From assembly GCF_000376225.1 (NCBI RefSeq), contig NZ_AQXL01000126.1, positions 1-64,000 of the forward strand: a stretch of 64,000 nt of DNA, in the 5' to 3' direction. The position numbers and the translations under genes are program-made. This document shows, in pieces, positions 27,852-36,020 of this stretch (within the stretch, counting starts at the first letter, position 1; every line of letters starts with the position of its first letter). This DNA comes from Effusibacillus pohliae DSM 22757 (GTDB lineage Bacteria; Bacillota; Bacilli; Tumebacillales; Effusibacillaceae). Under the pieces are notes generated by a model. That model was not told the origin of the DNA. It searched no databases and saw nothing but the letters and a program-made list of their open reading frames with translations.

Positions 27852-29699
27852 ATGTCCGGATACTTCATTGGATATATCCTGTTTTCGTTGTTGGTGCTGG
27901 CGGGGGTGAACAGACTGCTGCGGCGCCAGCCGTCCGCACGAACAGAACCGGTTGGCCAAATGGCCAAACCGCTGGAGCCGGAGAAACCTTCCGCGGCGAG
28001 GAAACTGTATGAGCCCGGAAAACAGCAGCAGGCAGGGGAGGCGAAGCCGGATCTGCAAACGGCTGCTCAGACGGGTGACTCAAAAGCCACGCCGGGGCAG
28101 CCGGTGCTGTCCCCGAGTGCGCCGGCAACAGAGCCGCATCTTAGCAAGGCGGCAGTGGAGCCGCAGCCGGACGAAGCGATCAAGCCCGGTCCGATTGTTG
28201 CCGTCCTGATGGCCGGCGCGTTTGTGGCGATCCTCAATCAGACGCTGATCAATGTGGCGATTCCGCATCTGATGAGCGATTTCAATGTCTCGGCCAACAC
28301 GGTCCAATGGTTGATCACCGGCTTTATGCTGGTCAACGGGGTGCTGATTCCCCTGACCGCGTTTCTGATTGAAAAATTCGGCACGCGCAAGCTGTTCATG
28401 GCGGCGATGATTTTCTTCACGGTCGGCGCGGTGCTGTGCGCAGTGGCGCCGACGTTCGGTGTGCTGCTGGCGGGACGGCTGATCCAGGCGGTCGGCGCCG
28501 GCATCATCATGCCGTTGATGATGACCGTGTTCCTGATGATCTTTCCGCCGGAAAAAAGGGGCCGGGCGATGGGGGCGATGGGAATACCTTTGATGTTCGC
28601 GCCGGCGATCGGCCCGACGCTGTCCGGCTGGATCGTACAAAATTACAGTTGGCGTGTGCTATTTTACATTGTGATTCCGATCGCACTGATCGATTTGCTG
28701 CTGGCTGCTGCCTGGATGAAAAATGTGGCGAAACTGTCCAACCCGAAGCTGGATGTGTTGGGAGTTGTCTTCTCCACATTGGGGTTCGGCGGTCTGCTGT
28801 ACGGGTTCAGCGAGGCGGGCAACAACGGGTGGAGCAGCAGGGAAGTGGTGATCTCGCTGGGGATTGGGCTGATCGGGCTCGCGCTGTTCGTTTGGCGGGA
28901 ACTGACCGTGGAAAAGCCGATGCTCGAGCTGCGGGTTTTCAAATATGATGTGTTCCTTTTGACGACCATCATCAGTTCGATTCTCAACATGGCACTGTTT
29001 GCCGCGATGATCCTGCTGCCGATCTATCTGCAAAACATCCGCGGCTTCACGCCGCTGGAATCCGGTTTGCTGCTGCTGCCGGGCGCCCTGATCATGGGGA
29101 TTATGACGCCGATTGCCGGCGCGATTTTTGACCGGATCGGCGCCCGCTGGCTGGCGGTCGCCGGGTTGCTGATCACGACGATTACGACGTGGGAGTTCAG
29201 CAAATTGACGGCCGATACGAGCTACAGCCATATTTTGTTGCTGTATATCATGCGAATGTTTGGCATGTCGTTTTTGATGATGACGATCATGACGGCCGGC
29301 CTCAATCAGTTGCCGCGCCGATTGAGCGCCCACGGAACGGCCATGTCAAACACGCTGCGGCAGGTGGCAGCGTCGCTTGGCACCGCGTTTTTGGTGACCG
29401 TGATGTCGACGCGGGCGAACGTTCACCTGGCCGATTATTCGAATGTGGTGACGGCGGACAACCCGATTCTGTATCAAAAAATCAGCGGTTTCGGGGCGCA
29501 GCTGGCGGCTGCAACCGGTTTGCCGCAGCAGGCGGGCGCGGGTCTGGCTGCGCAAGTTCTGCACGGCCTTGCGATGAAACAGTCGGTGATCGATGGCATC
29601 AACGATGCGTTCCTCGTCGCGACCGGCATTACGGCGGTTGCATTGGTGCTGGCTTTCTTCATCAAACGAACGAAGCCCGCTGGGCAGGAAAATCGATAG
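27852..29699 (+). CDS. DHA2-type MFS drug efflux pump with an N-terminal extension
   Basis: 615 residues. The 14-helix DHA2 (EmrB/QacA) core starts near residue 113: VAVLMAGAFVAILNQTLINVAIPHLMSDF, then GFMLVNGVLIPLTAFLIEKFGTRK (motif A region) and GRLIQAVGAGIIMPL (motif C-like). Ahead of it is an unusual 110-residue extension with one hydrophobic helix (residues 4-22) and a Pro/Ala/Gln/Glu-rich linker. The start follows the adaptor gene by 16 bp with GAGGCGGATGCTGGG upstream. It should export drugs or organic compounds using the proton gradient. Confidence 0.88.
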   Translation: MSGYFIGYILFSLLVLAGVNRLLRRQPSARTEPVGQMAKPLEPEKPSAARKLYEPGKQQQAGEAKPDLQTAAQTGDSKATPGQPVLSPSAPATEPHLSKAAVEPQPDEAIKPGPIVAVLMAGAFVAILNQTLINVAIPHLMSDFNVSANTVQWLITGFMLVNGVLIPLTAFLIEKFGTRKLFMAAMIFFTVGAVLCAVAPTFGVLLAGRLIQAVGAGIIMPLMMTVFLMIFPPEKRGRAMGAMGIPLMFAPAIGPTLSGWIVQNYSWRVLFYIVIPIALIDLLLAAAWMKNVAKLSNPKLDVLGVVFSTLGFGGLLYGFSEAGNNGWSSREVVISLGIGLIGLALFVWRELTVEKPMLELRVFKYDVFLLTTIISSILNMALFAAMILLPIYLQNIRGFTPLESGLLLLPGALIMGIMTPIAGAIFDRIGARWLAVAGLLITTITTWEFSKLTADTSYSHILLLYIMRMFGMSFLMMTIMTAGLNQLPRRLSAHGTAMSNTLRQVAASLGTAFLVTVMSTRANVHLADYSNVVTADNPILYQKISGFGAQLAAATGLPQQAGAGLAAQVLHGLAMKQSVIDGINDAFLVATGITAVALVLAFFIKRTKPAGQENR

Positions 29700-29717
29700 C
29701 AGCAGCACCTCAAACAA

Positions 29718-29742
29718 CGCAGTCCAAAATCTTTGGGCTGCA
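29718..29742 (+). terminator. terminator of the efflux operon
   Basis: GCAGTCCAAA pairs with TTTGGGCTGC (one G-T) around ATC, followed by ATTGTTCTATT. The gap to 29945 is AT-rich with repeated TTTAAAC words and no gene. Confidence 0.65.
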
Positions 29743-29945
29743 TTGTTCTATTGAAAGAGCGAATTTTTGTGCGGTACGATTTAAACGTTTGTTTTAAACA
29801 TTTGATTAAAAGATTGTTTCAAAAAGGGGGGCTGTGCAGCTGGTGGCTTTCATGCGGACGGATCAGGGTTACGACCGGTTGAATACCCGGCCGGATTCCG
29901 GCACACTGGTTTAGAGAGAATTCGATACGGAAAGGATCCGATCAG

Positions 29946-30887
29946 ATGGCAGGCAAAAGGCGTTACGAAAATCTGGACCAGGCGAAAACAACGGGATCGT
30001 TTCGGGAGTTTGTCAAGTGGCAGCAGGAGCGCCGGCGGAAAGTCAAGGATCTGTCCTATGTGGTTCCGCAAGCCGACCGGGTGGACATCGAATTTCTCCG
30101 GGCCAATCGGACGGAGACGACGATCACCTGGATCGGCCATGCGACGTTTCTGATTCAATTGTCGGGCCTCAACATCCTGACAGACCCTGTGTGGGCGAAC
30201 CGGATGGGATTCGAAAAACGGCTTGCCCCGCCCGGCCTTGCTTTGACGGAGCTGCCTGCGATCGACGCGGTGCTGATCTCCCACAGCCATTACGACCACC
30301 TGCACTTCCGCTCCCTGCGGCGGCTGAAAGGCAGTCCGCTGCATATGGTGCCGGCCGGTTTGCGTTCCCTGTTCCGGAAAAAGAGGCTGCCCCGGACGGA
30401 GGAATTCGGCTGGTGGGAGTCGAGGAAAATCGGCCGGGTGGAGTTTCATTTTGTCCCCGCCCAGCACTGGTCGAAACGGACGTTGTGGGATACCAACCGC
30501 TCGCACTGGGGCGGCTGGGTGGTCACAAACGGGCGGGAAACGGTCTATTTTGCCGGTGACAGCGGGTATTTCCGGGGCTTTCACGAGATCGGCCGGCGGT
30601 TTGCCGTTGATGCGGCGCTGCTGCCAATCGGCGCCTACGAGCCGGAATGGTTCATGTCGCCGCAGCATGTGACGCCGGAGGAGGCGGTGCAAGCCTATTT
30701 GGACGTGGGGGCGGATACGTTTGTGCCGATGCATTACGGCGCTTTTCGGCTGGCGGATGATACGCCGAGAGAAGCGCTCGACCGCCTGCAGGCCGAGTGG
30801 GCAAGGCGCGGGTTGCCCTCTTCCAGATTGCGAATCCTCAAGCATGGCGAAACCATTCGATTGAGCACAGGAGCGGATGGACAATAA
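29946..30887 (+). CDS. metallo-beta-lactamase-fold hydrolase, NAPE-PLD-like
   Basis: 313 residues. The metal motif HSHYDH is at residues 113-118, preceded by WIGHATFLIQLSGLNILTDPVW and followed by VPAQHWSKR and GDSGYF, all typical of the beta-lactamase_2 family that includes NAPE-phospholipase D and UlaG-type enzymes. Likely a cytosolic zinc or iron phosphodiesterase/lactonase; the substrate is unknown. ATG 29946 has GAAAGGATCCGATC upstream. Confidence 0.85.
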   Translation: MAGKRRYENLDQAKTTGSFREFVKWQQERRRKVKDLSYVVPQADRVDIEFLRANRTETTITWIGHATFLIQLSGLNILTDPVWANRMGFEKRLAPPGLALTELPAIDAVLISHSHYDHLHFRSLRRLKGSPLHMVPAGLRSLFRKKRLPRTEEFGWWESRKIGRVEFHFVPAQHWSKRTLWDTNRSHWGGWVVTNGRETVYFAGDSGYFRGFHEIGRRFAVDAALLPIGAYEPEWFMSPQHVTPEEAVQAYLDVGADTFVPMHYGAFRLADDTPREALDRLQAEWARRGLPSSRLRILKHGETIRLSTGADGQ

Positions 30888-31187
30888 AAAATGCGCTGCT
30901 GGCGTTTCTGAAAACACCGACGACGATCGTCGGGATTGTGATCGCGCTGATGTTCCAGGTGGTTTTCGGTGTCGTCTGGATGACCGGTTATGACGGTGTC
31001 AGCGACAATGTGAAGAAGCTGAAAATCGCCGTCGTCAACCGCGATCTTTCCCAACAGCGTCTCGTTTCATCAGCAAATCATGCCTGCCGGTGAAGAGCCG
31101 GCGCTTGACGAGCGGATCGAGGAAACGATCCGGTTTGTTTTAGGCGGCCTTGGATATCAAGCAGATATGGAGGGATCGAGAGCATGA
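30875..31187 (+). pseudogene. deletion scar joining a yhgE 5' end to a tetR 3' end
   Basis: From about 30875 one frame reads TIKNALLAFLKTPTTIVGIV, then FQVVFGVVWMTGYDGVSDNVKKLKIAVVN, the N-terminus of YhgE/Pip-type membrane proteins. Homology stops at about 31040. Another frame from about 31066 reads FHQQIMPAGEEPALDERIEE, then TIRFVLGGLGYQ to a stop at 31185-31187, which looks like the C-terminal helix of a TetR regulator. In B. subtilis yhgD (tetR) and yhgE are neighbours, so one deletion could have fused them. The tetR stop overlaps the nitroreductase ATG. Confidence 0.6.
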
Positions 31188-31921
31188 ACCGCACGATTGA
31201 AATTTTGCAAAACCACAGGTCGATACGGAAGTACAAGCCGACTCCGTTGACGGAAGAGCAGGTGGAAGCGATCGTACGCTCCGCCCAGATGGCGTCCAGT
31301 TCCAGCAATGTACAAGCTTACAGCGTGATCGGCGTCACCGATCCGAACATGAAAAAAGAGCTGGCGGCGCTCGCCGGCAACCAGGCCTACATTGAACAGT
31401 GCCCGCTCTTTCTCGTGTGGTGTGCCGACCTGTACCGCTTACGGGAAGCGTGCGCCATGCAAAATACGGAGATGGTGCACGGCACGATGGAAAATTTTAT
31501 CGTAGCGACCGTTGACACCGCGCTGGCTGCGCAAAACGCCGCCGTTGCCGCCGAGTCGATGGGGCTTGGCATTGTATACATCGGCGGCATCCGCAACAAT
31601 CCGCGGGAAGTGACAAAACTGCTGCGGCTGCCCGAGTTGGTGTATCCGATTTTCGGGATGTGCGTCGGCGTGCCGGATCATGATCCGGGGATTCGGCCGC
31701 GGCTTGGCAGCGAGGCGATTTTTCACCAGAATACATATGACGCCGGCAAGTTCAAACGGGAAATCGAATCATACGACCGGGTGATGCGCGATTATTACCT
31801 GAGACGGACAAATGGCAAACGGGACACGGTTTGGTCAAAAGAAATGTCTGACAAATTCCGCCAGCCGGTGCGCACTCATATGCGGTCGTTTCTGGAGGAG
31901 CAGGGATTTCGCTTCGACTGA
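31184..31921 (+). CDS. NADPH-dependent nitro/flavin reductase, NfsA-type
   Basis: 245 residues. HRSIRKYKPTPLTEEQVEAIV and AQMASSSSNVQAYSVI are the FMN-binding start of the NfsA/FRP nitroreductase group; VAAESMGLGIVYIGGIRNNP and FGMCVGVPD complete it. It reduces nitroaromatics, quinones or flavins in the cytosol. ATG 31184 overlaps the stop of the tetR remnant (ATGA), so it was once translationally coupled to that regulator. GGAGGGATCGAG lies upstream. Confidence 0.9.
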   Translation: MNRTIEILQNHRSIRKYKPTPLTEEQVEAIVRSAQMASSSSNVQAYSVIGVTDPNMKKELAALAGNQAYIEQCPLFLVWCADLYRLREACAMQNTEMVHGTMENFIVATVDTALAAQNAAVAAESMGLGIVYIGGIRNNPREVTKLLRLPELVYPIFGMCVGVPDHDPGIRPRLGSEAIFHQNTYDAGKFKREIESYDRVMRDYYLRRTNGKRDTVWSKEMSDKFRQPVRTHMRSFLEEQGFRFD

Positions 31922-32572
31922 TCAGCCGAGCAAGCCAAACGCCAACTTGCCCAGCAAGCCGACTGTAATCCCGAGAATGCCCGCCAGGACAGCAAACAGC
32001 AGATAGGCGAACAGCGGACCCCAAAACGCCAGCGCGGCTGACACATGATACACCCGTTTGACGATGTGCACCATCACGATCAGTTGCAATACAAACGTGC
32101 CGCAGCCGAGCAGCAGGACTCCGATCATCAGCACCAGCTTGGCCAGCAGGTGGGGGGAATCGTGCGCAGTCGGGGCGACTGCCAGCGGCAGCAGGATCGC
32201 CGGCACCACGAGCGGCAGAACGTGGTACGGATAGAGCAGGTACAGATAGCGGGCCCGCTCCCTCCGTTCCGCCGGGTCGCTCGGCAAGTTGTGCCGGTTG
32301 ACCATCCGCAGTGCCAGTTGCACCAACATCCGAAACAAAAAGCGGGAAAACAGAAGCCCCCCGATCGGCCCGATCGCGACCAGTACGATCAGCCACGGAC
32401 GAACGGCGGAAACTCCCGTCTGCAGCAAATAGAGGGACAAAACGGCCGACAGGCTGACGACCACCATCGTCAGAAAAAAAATTTGGTTCGATCGCATATA
32501 ATTTTTCTCGGCGAGCAGCCGGTCGATCGTTTTTCCGGGATATGTAAACAGGTCGAGAATGGTTTGCCACAT
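31922..32572 (-). CDS. Yip1-family membrane protein
   Basis: 216 residues, five or so membrane helices. MWQTILDLFTYPGKTIDRLLAEKNY is the usual cytosolic start of bacterial Yip1-domain proteins, and the rest is a run of hydrophobic helices. Function unknown. ATG 32572 has CGAGGAGGGTCCAAGC upstream. It is convergent with the nitroreductase with no spacer. Confidence 0.75.
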   Translation of the reverse strand: MWQTILDLFTYPGKTIDRLLAEKNYMRSNQIFFLTMVVVSLSAVLSLYLLQTGVSAVRPWLIVLVAIGPIGGLLFSRFLFRMLVQLALRMVNRHNLPSDPAERRERARYLYLLYPYHVLPLVVPAILLPLAVAPTAHDSPHLLAKLVLMIGVLLLGCGTFVLQLIVMVHIVKRVYHVSAALAFWGPLFAYLLFAVLAGILGITVGLLGKLAFGLLG

Positions 32573-32613
32573 GCTTGGACCCTCCTCGAACCCATGATAC
32601 GGGAAGCGTATGT

Positions 32614-32832
32614 TTATTTCAACGTAAGAATGCAGGGAACGCCGTAGCCGATCGCACCCGGCCGGTTCATCTGCCCGATATAGCGGATGCCCCGCTGGCA
32701 TTGGGTCGGACATGCGATGCAGGTGTCGACTGTGACGATTTTCATCTGTGGTTGGTGATGCTGCGGATCGGACTTTTTTTTCTTTTTTGCCCCCGGTTTG
32801 GAACTTGGTTTTGCCTGCGACTTTCCGGCCAT
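32614..32832 (-). CDS. small Cys-containing conserved protein
   Basis: 72 residues. A Lys-rich N-terminus (KPGAKKKKKS) is followed by KIVTVDTCIACPTQCQRGIRYI and PGAIGYGVPCILTLK. The CxxCxxxC pattern plus a distal Cys suggests a bound metal. I recall similar unnamed proteins in Paenibacillus and Bacillus relatives but know of no function. ATG 32832 has GAAGGG upstream; two codons earlier is another ATG. It may be cotranscribed with the Yip1 gene. Confidence 0.65.
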   Translation of the reverse strand: MAGKSQAKPSSKPGAKKKKKSDPQHHQPQMKIVTVDTCIACPTQCQRGIRYIGQMNRPGAIGYGVPCILTLK

Positions 32833-32977
32833 TTCCATCCCTTCCCTTGCGAAATTTTTGGTTATCCATATGTCGAATCCGTCCAACGTGTGCCTGTACG
32901 TTTGCAGGTCAAGCGGGAGCGGGTGACGAATCACTAAAAGGGACATGTTGTATCTCTCAACCAAAGGTGAACCGCAA

Positions 32978-34063
32978 ATGCATATCATTCAAACGTCTGC
33001 TTTAAAGCCGGGAGATAAACTGGGCAAGCCGGTGTACACGGAAACGGGGCAAATTCTTATCAACACGAATGTGGAATTGACCGCGAGCATGATCAAACGC
33101 TTGCGGGAGTTGGGTGTGCAGACGGTGTATGTGGCAGATCCGCGGACAGACGACCTCGTCGTGGATGAAACGGTATCCCATGAAACCCGGCAGCGGGCGA
33201 CGCAAATCGTCTTCCACACGTTTTCGCGGATGATCGAGGCGAGAAAATGGAACCGGACGCTCACCCTGTCCAAACCGGGGACGGAGTTTCGCAAAATGTT
33301 TGAGGACATTTTGCATGAGCTGCAGGGCAAAAAGCAACTGATGCTGCACCTGTCAGGCATCTATTCCTCGAGCAATCACTTGTACGTTCATTCGGTCAAT
33401 GTCGGGATCTATGCAACCGTGCTCGGCATGGTTATCGGGCTGAACCGCAACCAGTTGATCGAACTGGGCGTCGGCGCCATGCTGCATGACATCGGCAAGA
33501 CACAGATCCCGCCGGAAATTATTGAAAAACCCGGCAAGCTGACGGATGCGGAATTTGAGCAAATGAAAAAGCATACCACTTACGGCTATGAAATTTTGCG
33601 CGAACAGCCTGACATTCCGCTGTTGGCCGCGCACTGCGCCCTGCAGCACCACGAGCGGCTCGACGGCTCCGGCTACCCGCGCGGGCTGCAGGAAAACGAA
33701 ATTCACCTATACGGCAAAATCGTCGGTCTGGTTGACACTTACGACGCTCTGATCACGAACCGTCCGTACCGGAAAGCATACTTGCCGCATGAAGCACTGG
33801 ATATCATTTTCGCTTCCGTCGGCAAGTATGATATCGGCTTGATGACTGCGTTCCGCAATCATATCGTGGTGTATCCGGTCGGCATGATGGTGTCGCTGAA
33901 CACCGGGGAATCGGGCGTTGTGGTAGATGTCAACACCAAATACCCGCATCGGCCGATCGTCCGCGTTTTGAAAAATCCGCAGGGAGAACCGATAGAACCT
34001 TACGAAATCGACCTTTCCTCCCGGCTGTCGGTGATGATCGCAGGTTGTGAAAACCCGTTTTGA
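32978..34063 (+). CDS. HD-GYP domain c-di-GMP phosphodiesterase-like protein
   Basis: 361 residues. The N-terminal domain of about 120 residues (GDKLGKPVYTETGQILINTN) is the common partner of Gram-positive HD-GYP proteins. The HD pair is H170-D171 in AMLHDIGK, and the GYP motif HHERLDGSGYP is at about 224-234. A C-terminal PilZ-like or beta domain follows (YPVGMMVSLNTGESGVVVDVN). It should hydrolyse cyclic di-GMP in the cytosol. ATG 32978 has CCAAAGGTGAACC upstream. A terminator follows. Confidence 0.88.
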   Translation: MHIIQTSALKPGDKLGKPVYTETGQILINTNVELTASMIKRLRELGVQTVYVADPRTDDLVVDETVSHETRQRATQIVFHTFSRMIEARKWNRTLTLSKPGTEFRKMFEDILHELQGKKQLMLHLSGIYSSSNHLYVHSVNVGIYATVLGMVIGLNRNQLIELGVGAMLHDIGKTQIPPEIIEKPGKLTDAEFEQMKKHTTYGYEILREQPDIPLLAAHCALQHHERLDGSGYPRGLQENEIHLYGKIVGLVDTYDALITNRPYRKAYLPHEALDIIFASVGKYDIGLMTAFRNHIVVYPVGMMVSLNTGESGVVVDVNTKYPHRPIVRVLKNPQGEPIEPYEIDLSSRLSVMIAGCENPF

Positions 34064-34148
34064 AAAGGGATTTGAACAGGATATTTTTACTCTGCCGAAT
34101 GCATTTGACTAAAAAAGCGGGAGGGACGGCAGTTATCACGCTCCTGAA

Positions 34149-34175
34149 CAAACGGCTTTTCCGGCCGTTTTTTGT
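34149..34175 (+). terminator. terminator after the HD-GYP gene
   Basis: AAACGGC pairs with GCCGTTT, followed by TTTGTTTTGTT. Confidence 0.8.
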
Positions 34176-34304
34176 TTTGTTAATATTTTATTATTTTTTT
34201 ATGTAAAATTCCTGTAGAAAATTGTCGAAATGGTTGCTATAATGAAAAAGGCTTTTTTCCAGAAAAGCAAATAACAAGAGAATACGCAAAGTGGGGAGTT
34301 GAGT

Positions 34305-35696
34305 ATGAGCTTATTTCGCAAAAAAGACATTTCCAAATTACTGGAAGAAAAGGAAAAAGGGAACCAACTGAAACGGGCGCTCGGTGCGTTTGACCTGACC
34401 ATGCTGGGCATCGGAGCCATCATCGGCACGGGGATTTTCGTTCTGACGGGAACGGCAGCGGCGACGAAAGCCGGCCCTGCGCTGATCTTGTCGTTTATCA
34501 TCGCCGGTTTGGCTTGTGCTTTTGCGGCACTTTGCTATGCGGAGTTCGCATCAACGGTGCCGGTCTCGGGCAGTGTGTACACATACAGTTATGCGACTTT
34601 GGGTGAATTGGTCGCCTGGGTGATCGGTTGGGACCTGATTCTTGAATATTTGCTCGCGGTCAGCACCGTTTCCGTCGGCTGGTCCGGCTATTTTCAGAAA
34701 CTGTTGAGCGGTTTTGGGATCCATCTGCCGCCTGCCCTGGCGTCGGTTGACCAACCCGGCGGCGTGTTTAATCTGCCGGCGTTTCTGATCGTGCTCCTGA
34801 TCACCTGGCTGCTCAGCCGCGGCGTCAAAGAATCGGCCCGCCTGAACAATATCATGGTGGTCATCAAGGTGACAGTGGTTCTGCTGTTTATCGCCGTTTC
34901 CATCTGGTATGTGAAGCCGGCCAACTGGACGCCGTTCATGCCGTTTGGCTGGAGCGGGGTGTTTGGCGGAGCCGCGTTCGTGTTCTTCGCTTACATCGGA
35001 TTTGACGCGGTCGCAACTGCGGCGGAAGAGGTGCGCAATCCGAAACGGGATCTGCCGATCGGCATCATCGCGTCGCTCGCCATCTGCACCCTGTTGTATA
35101 TCGTGGTGGCCGCATTGATGACAGGGATCGTGCCGTATCCGAAGCTGAACGATCCGGCTCCGATTTCACTCGTGCTGCAGGCGGCGGGGCAAAACTGGGT
35201 AGCAGGGTTTGTGTCGCTTGGCGCGATCCTGGGGATCACCACCGTGCTGTTGGTGATGATGTACGGCCAGACCCGGATTTTCTTCGCAATGTCGCGGGAC
35301 GGGCTACTGCCGAAGGTGTTCTCGACCGTGCATCCGAAGTATCGGACGCCCTACGTCTGCACGTGGCTGGTCGGCGTTGTGGCCGCTGTACTGGGGGGAT
35401 TTTTCCCTCTCAACAAATTGGCGGAACTGGTGAACATCGGAACGCTCGCCGCTTTTACGCTGATTTCGATCGGCGTGATCGTGCTGCGGTACAAGCAGCC
35501 GGATCTGCCGCGTGCTTTCCGGGTTCCGTTCGTTCCGGTTGTACCGCTGTTGTCCGCCGGTTTTTGCCTGTTCCTGATGACGCAATTGCCGTTTGACACC
35601 TGGGCGGCGTTCCTGATCTGGCTGGTGATTGGCTGCATCATATATTTTGGCTACAGCCGCCAGCACAGCACATTGAACCAACCGACCAACAACTGA
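34305..35696 (+). CDS. APC-family amino-acid permease
   Basis: 463 residues, twelve membrane helices. GAFDLTMLGIGAIIGTGIFVLTG is the APC motif that binds the substrate amino and carboxyl groups; FFAYIGFDAVATAAEEVRNPKRDLPIGI is the second hallmark. The closest named type is the cationic amino-acid transporter group (YfnA/CtrA). Proton-coupled uptake is expected. ATG 34305 has GTGGGGAGTTGAGT upstream. Confidence 0.9.
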   Translation: MSLFRKKDISKLLEEKEKGNQLKRALGAFDLTMLGIGAIIGTGIFVLTGTAAATKAGPALILSFIIAGLACAFAALCYAEFASTVPVSGSVYTYSYATLGELVAWVIGWDLILEYLLAVSTVSVGWSGYFQKLLSGFGIHLPPALASVDQPGGVFNLPAFLIVLLITWLLSRGVKESARLNNIMVVIKVTVVLLFIAVSIWYVKPANWTPFMPFGWSGVFGGAAFVFFAYIGFDAVATAAEEVRNPKRDLPIGIIASLAICTLLYIVVAALMTGIVPYPKLNDPAPISLVLQAAGQNWVAGFVSLGAILGITTVLLVMMYGQTRIFFAMSRDGLLPKVFSTVHPKYRTPYVCTWLVGVVAAVLGGFFPLNKLAELVNIGTLAAFTLISIGVIVLRYKQPDLPRAFRVPFVPVVPLLSAGFCLFLMTQLPFDTWAAFLIWLVIGCIIYFGYSRQHSTLNQPTNN

Positions 35697-35704
35697 TAAC
35701 AAAC

Positions 35705-35740
35705 TGGGGACCCGGCTGTTGTGTGCCGGGTCCCCGATTT
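35705..35740 (+). terminator. terminator of the permease gene
   Basis: GGGGACCCGGC and GCCGGGTCCCC form a perfect 11-bp stem, followed by GATTTTTG. Confidence 0.9.
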
Positions 35741-35784
35741 TTGCCGGAATGTTGTGGCGGGGTTTTTAGCCGAGTTTTTCTTGA

Positions 35785-35979
35785 TCAAAATTCGGTGCTC
35801 TGCGTGTACGGATAGGAAATCGTTCCTGACGGGTTCAGGTTGCGCAGCGCGCGATCGGCCAACGACACGGGAATCCCCAGCCGCGATGCCACATCGTACG
35901 CTGTCGGAAAGCTCTCGCCGACCGCCAGTCGCTGCCGGACAAATTCCTGCACGTTGCGTTCCATCGCATGGATATCCAT
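35785..35979 (-). CDS. small HTH-like protein downstream of the acyl-ACP-reductase-like gene
   Basis: 64 residues from ATG 35979, which has GAGGGGGAAGCAAAC upstream. An alternative ATG at 36024 overlaps the stop of the upstream gene (ATGA) and would add 15 residues. The body (QEFVRQRLAVGESFPTAYDVASRLGIPVSLADRALRNL) looks like a helix-turn-helix. No family recognised. Its tight coupling to the reductase-like gene suggests a shared function or regulation. Confidence 0.65.
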   Translation of the reverse strand: MDIHAMERNVQEFVRQRLAVGESFPTAYDVASRLGIPVSLADRALRNLNPSGTISYPYTQSTEF

Positions 35980-36020
35980 GTTTGCTTCCCCCTCGTCTGA
36001 CGGTTTATCTGCATGCCGAT

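Noticed and set aside
29779-29815. TTTAAAC words before the metallo-hydrolase gene as an operator
   Set aside because: The copies do not form a consistent dyad or direct repeat with fixed spacing; AT-richness explains them.
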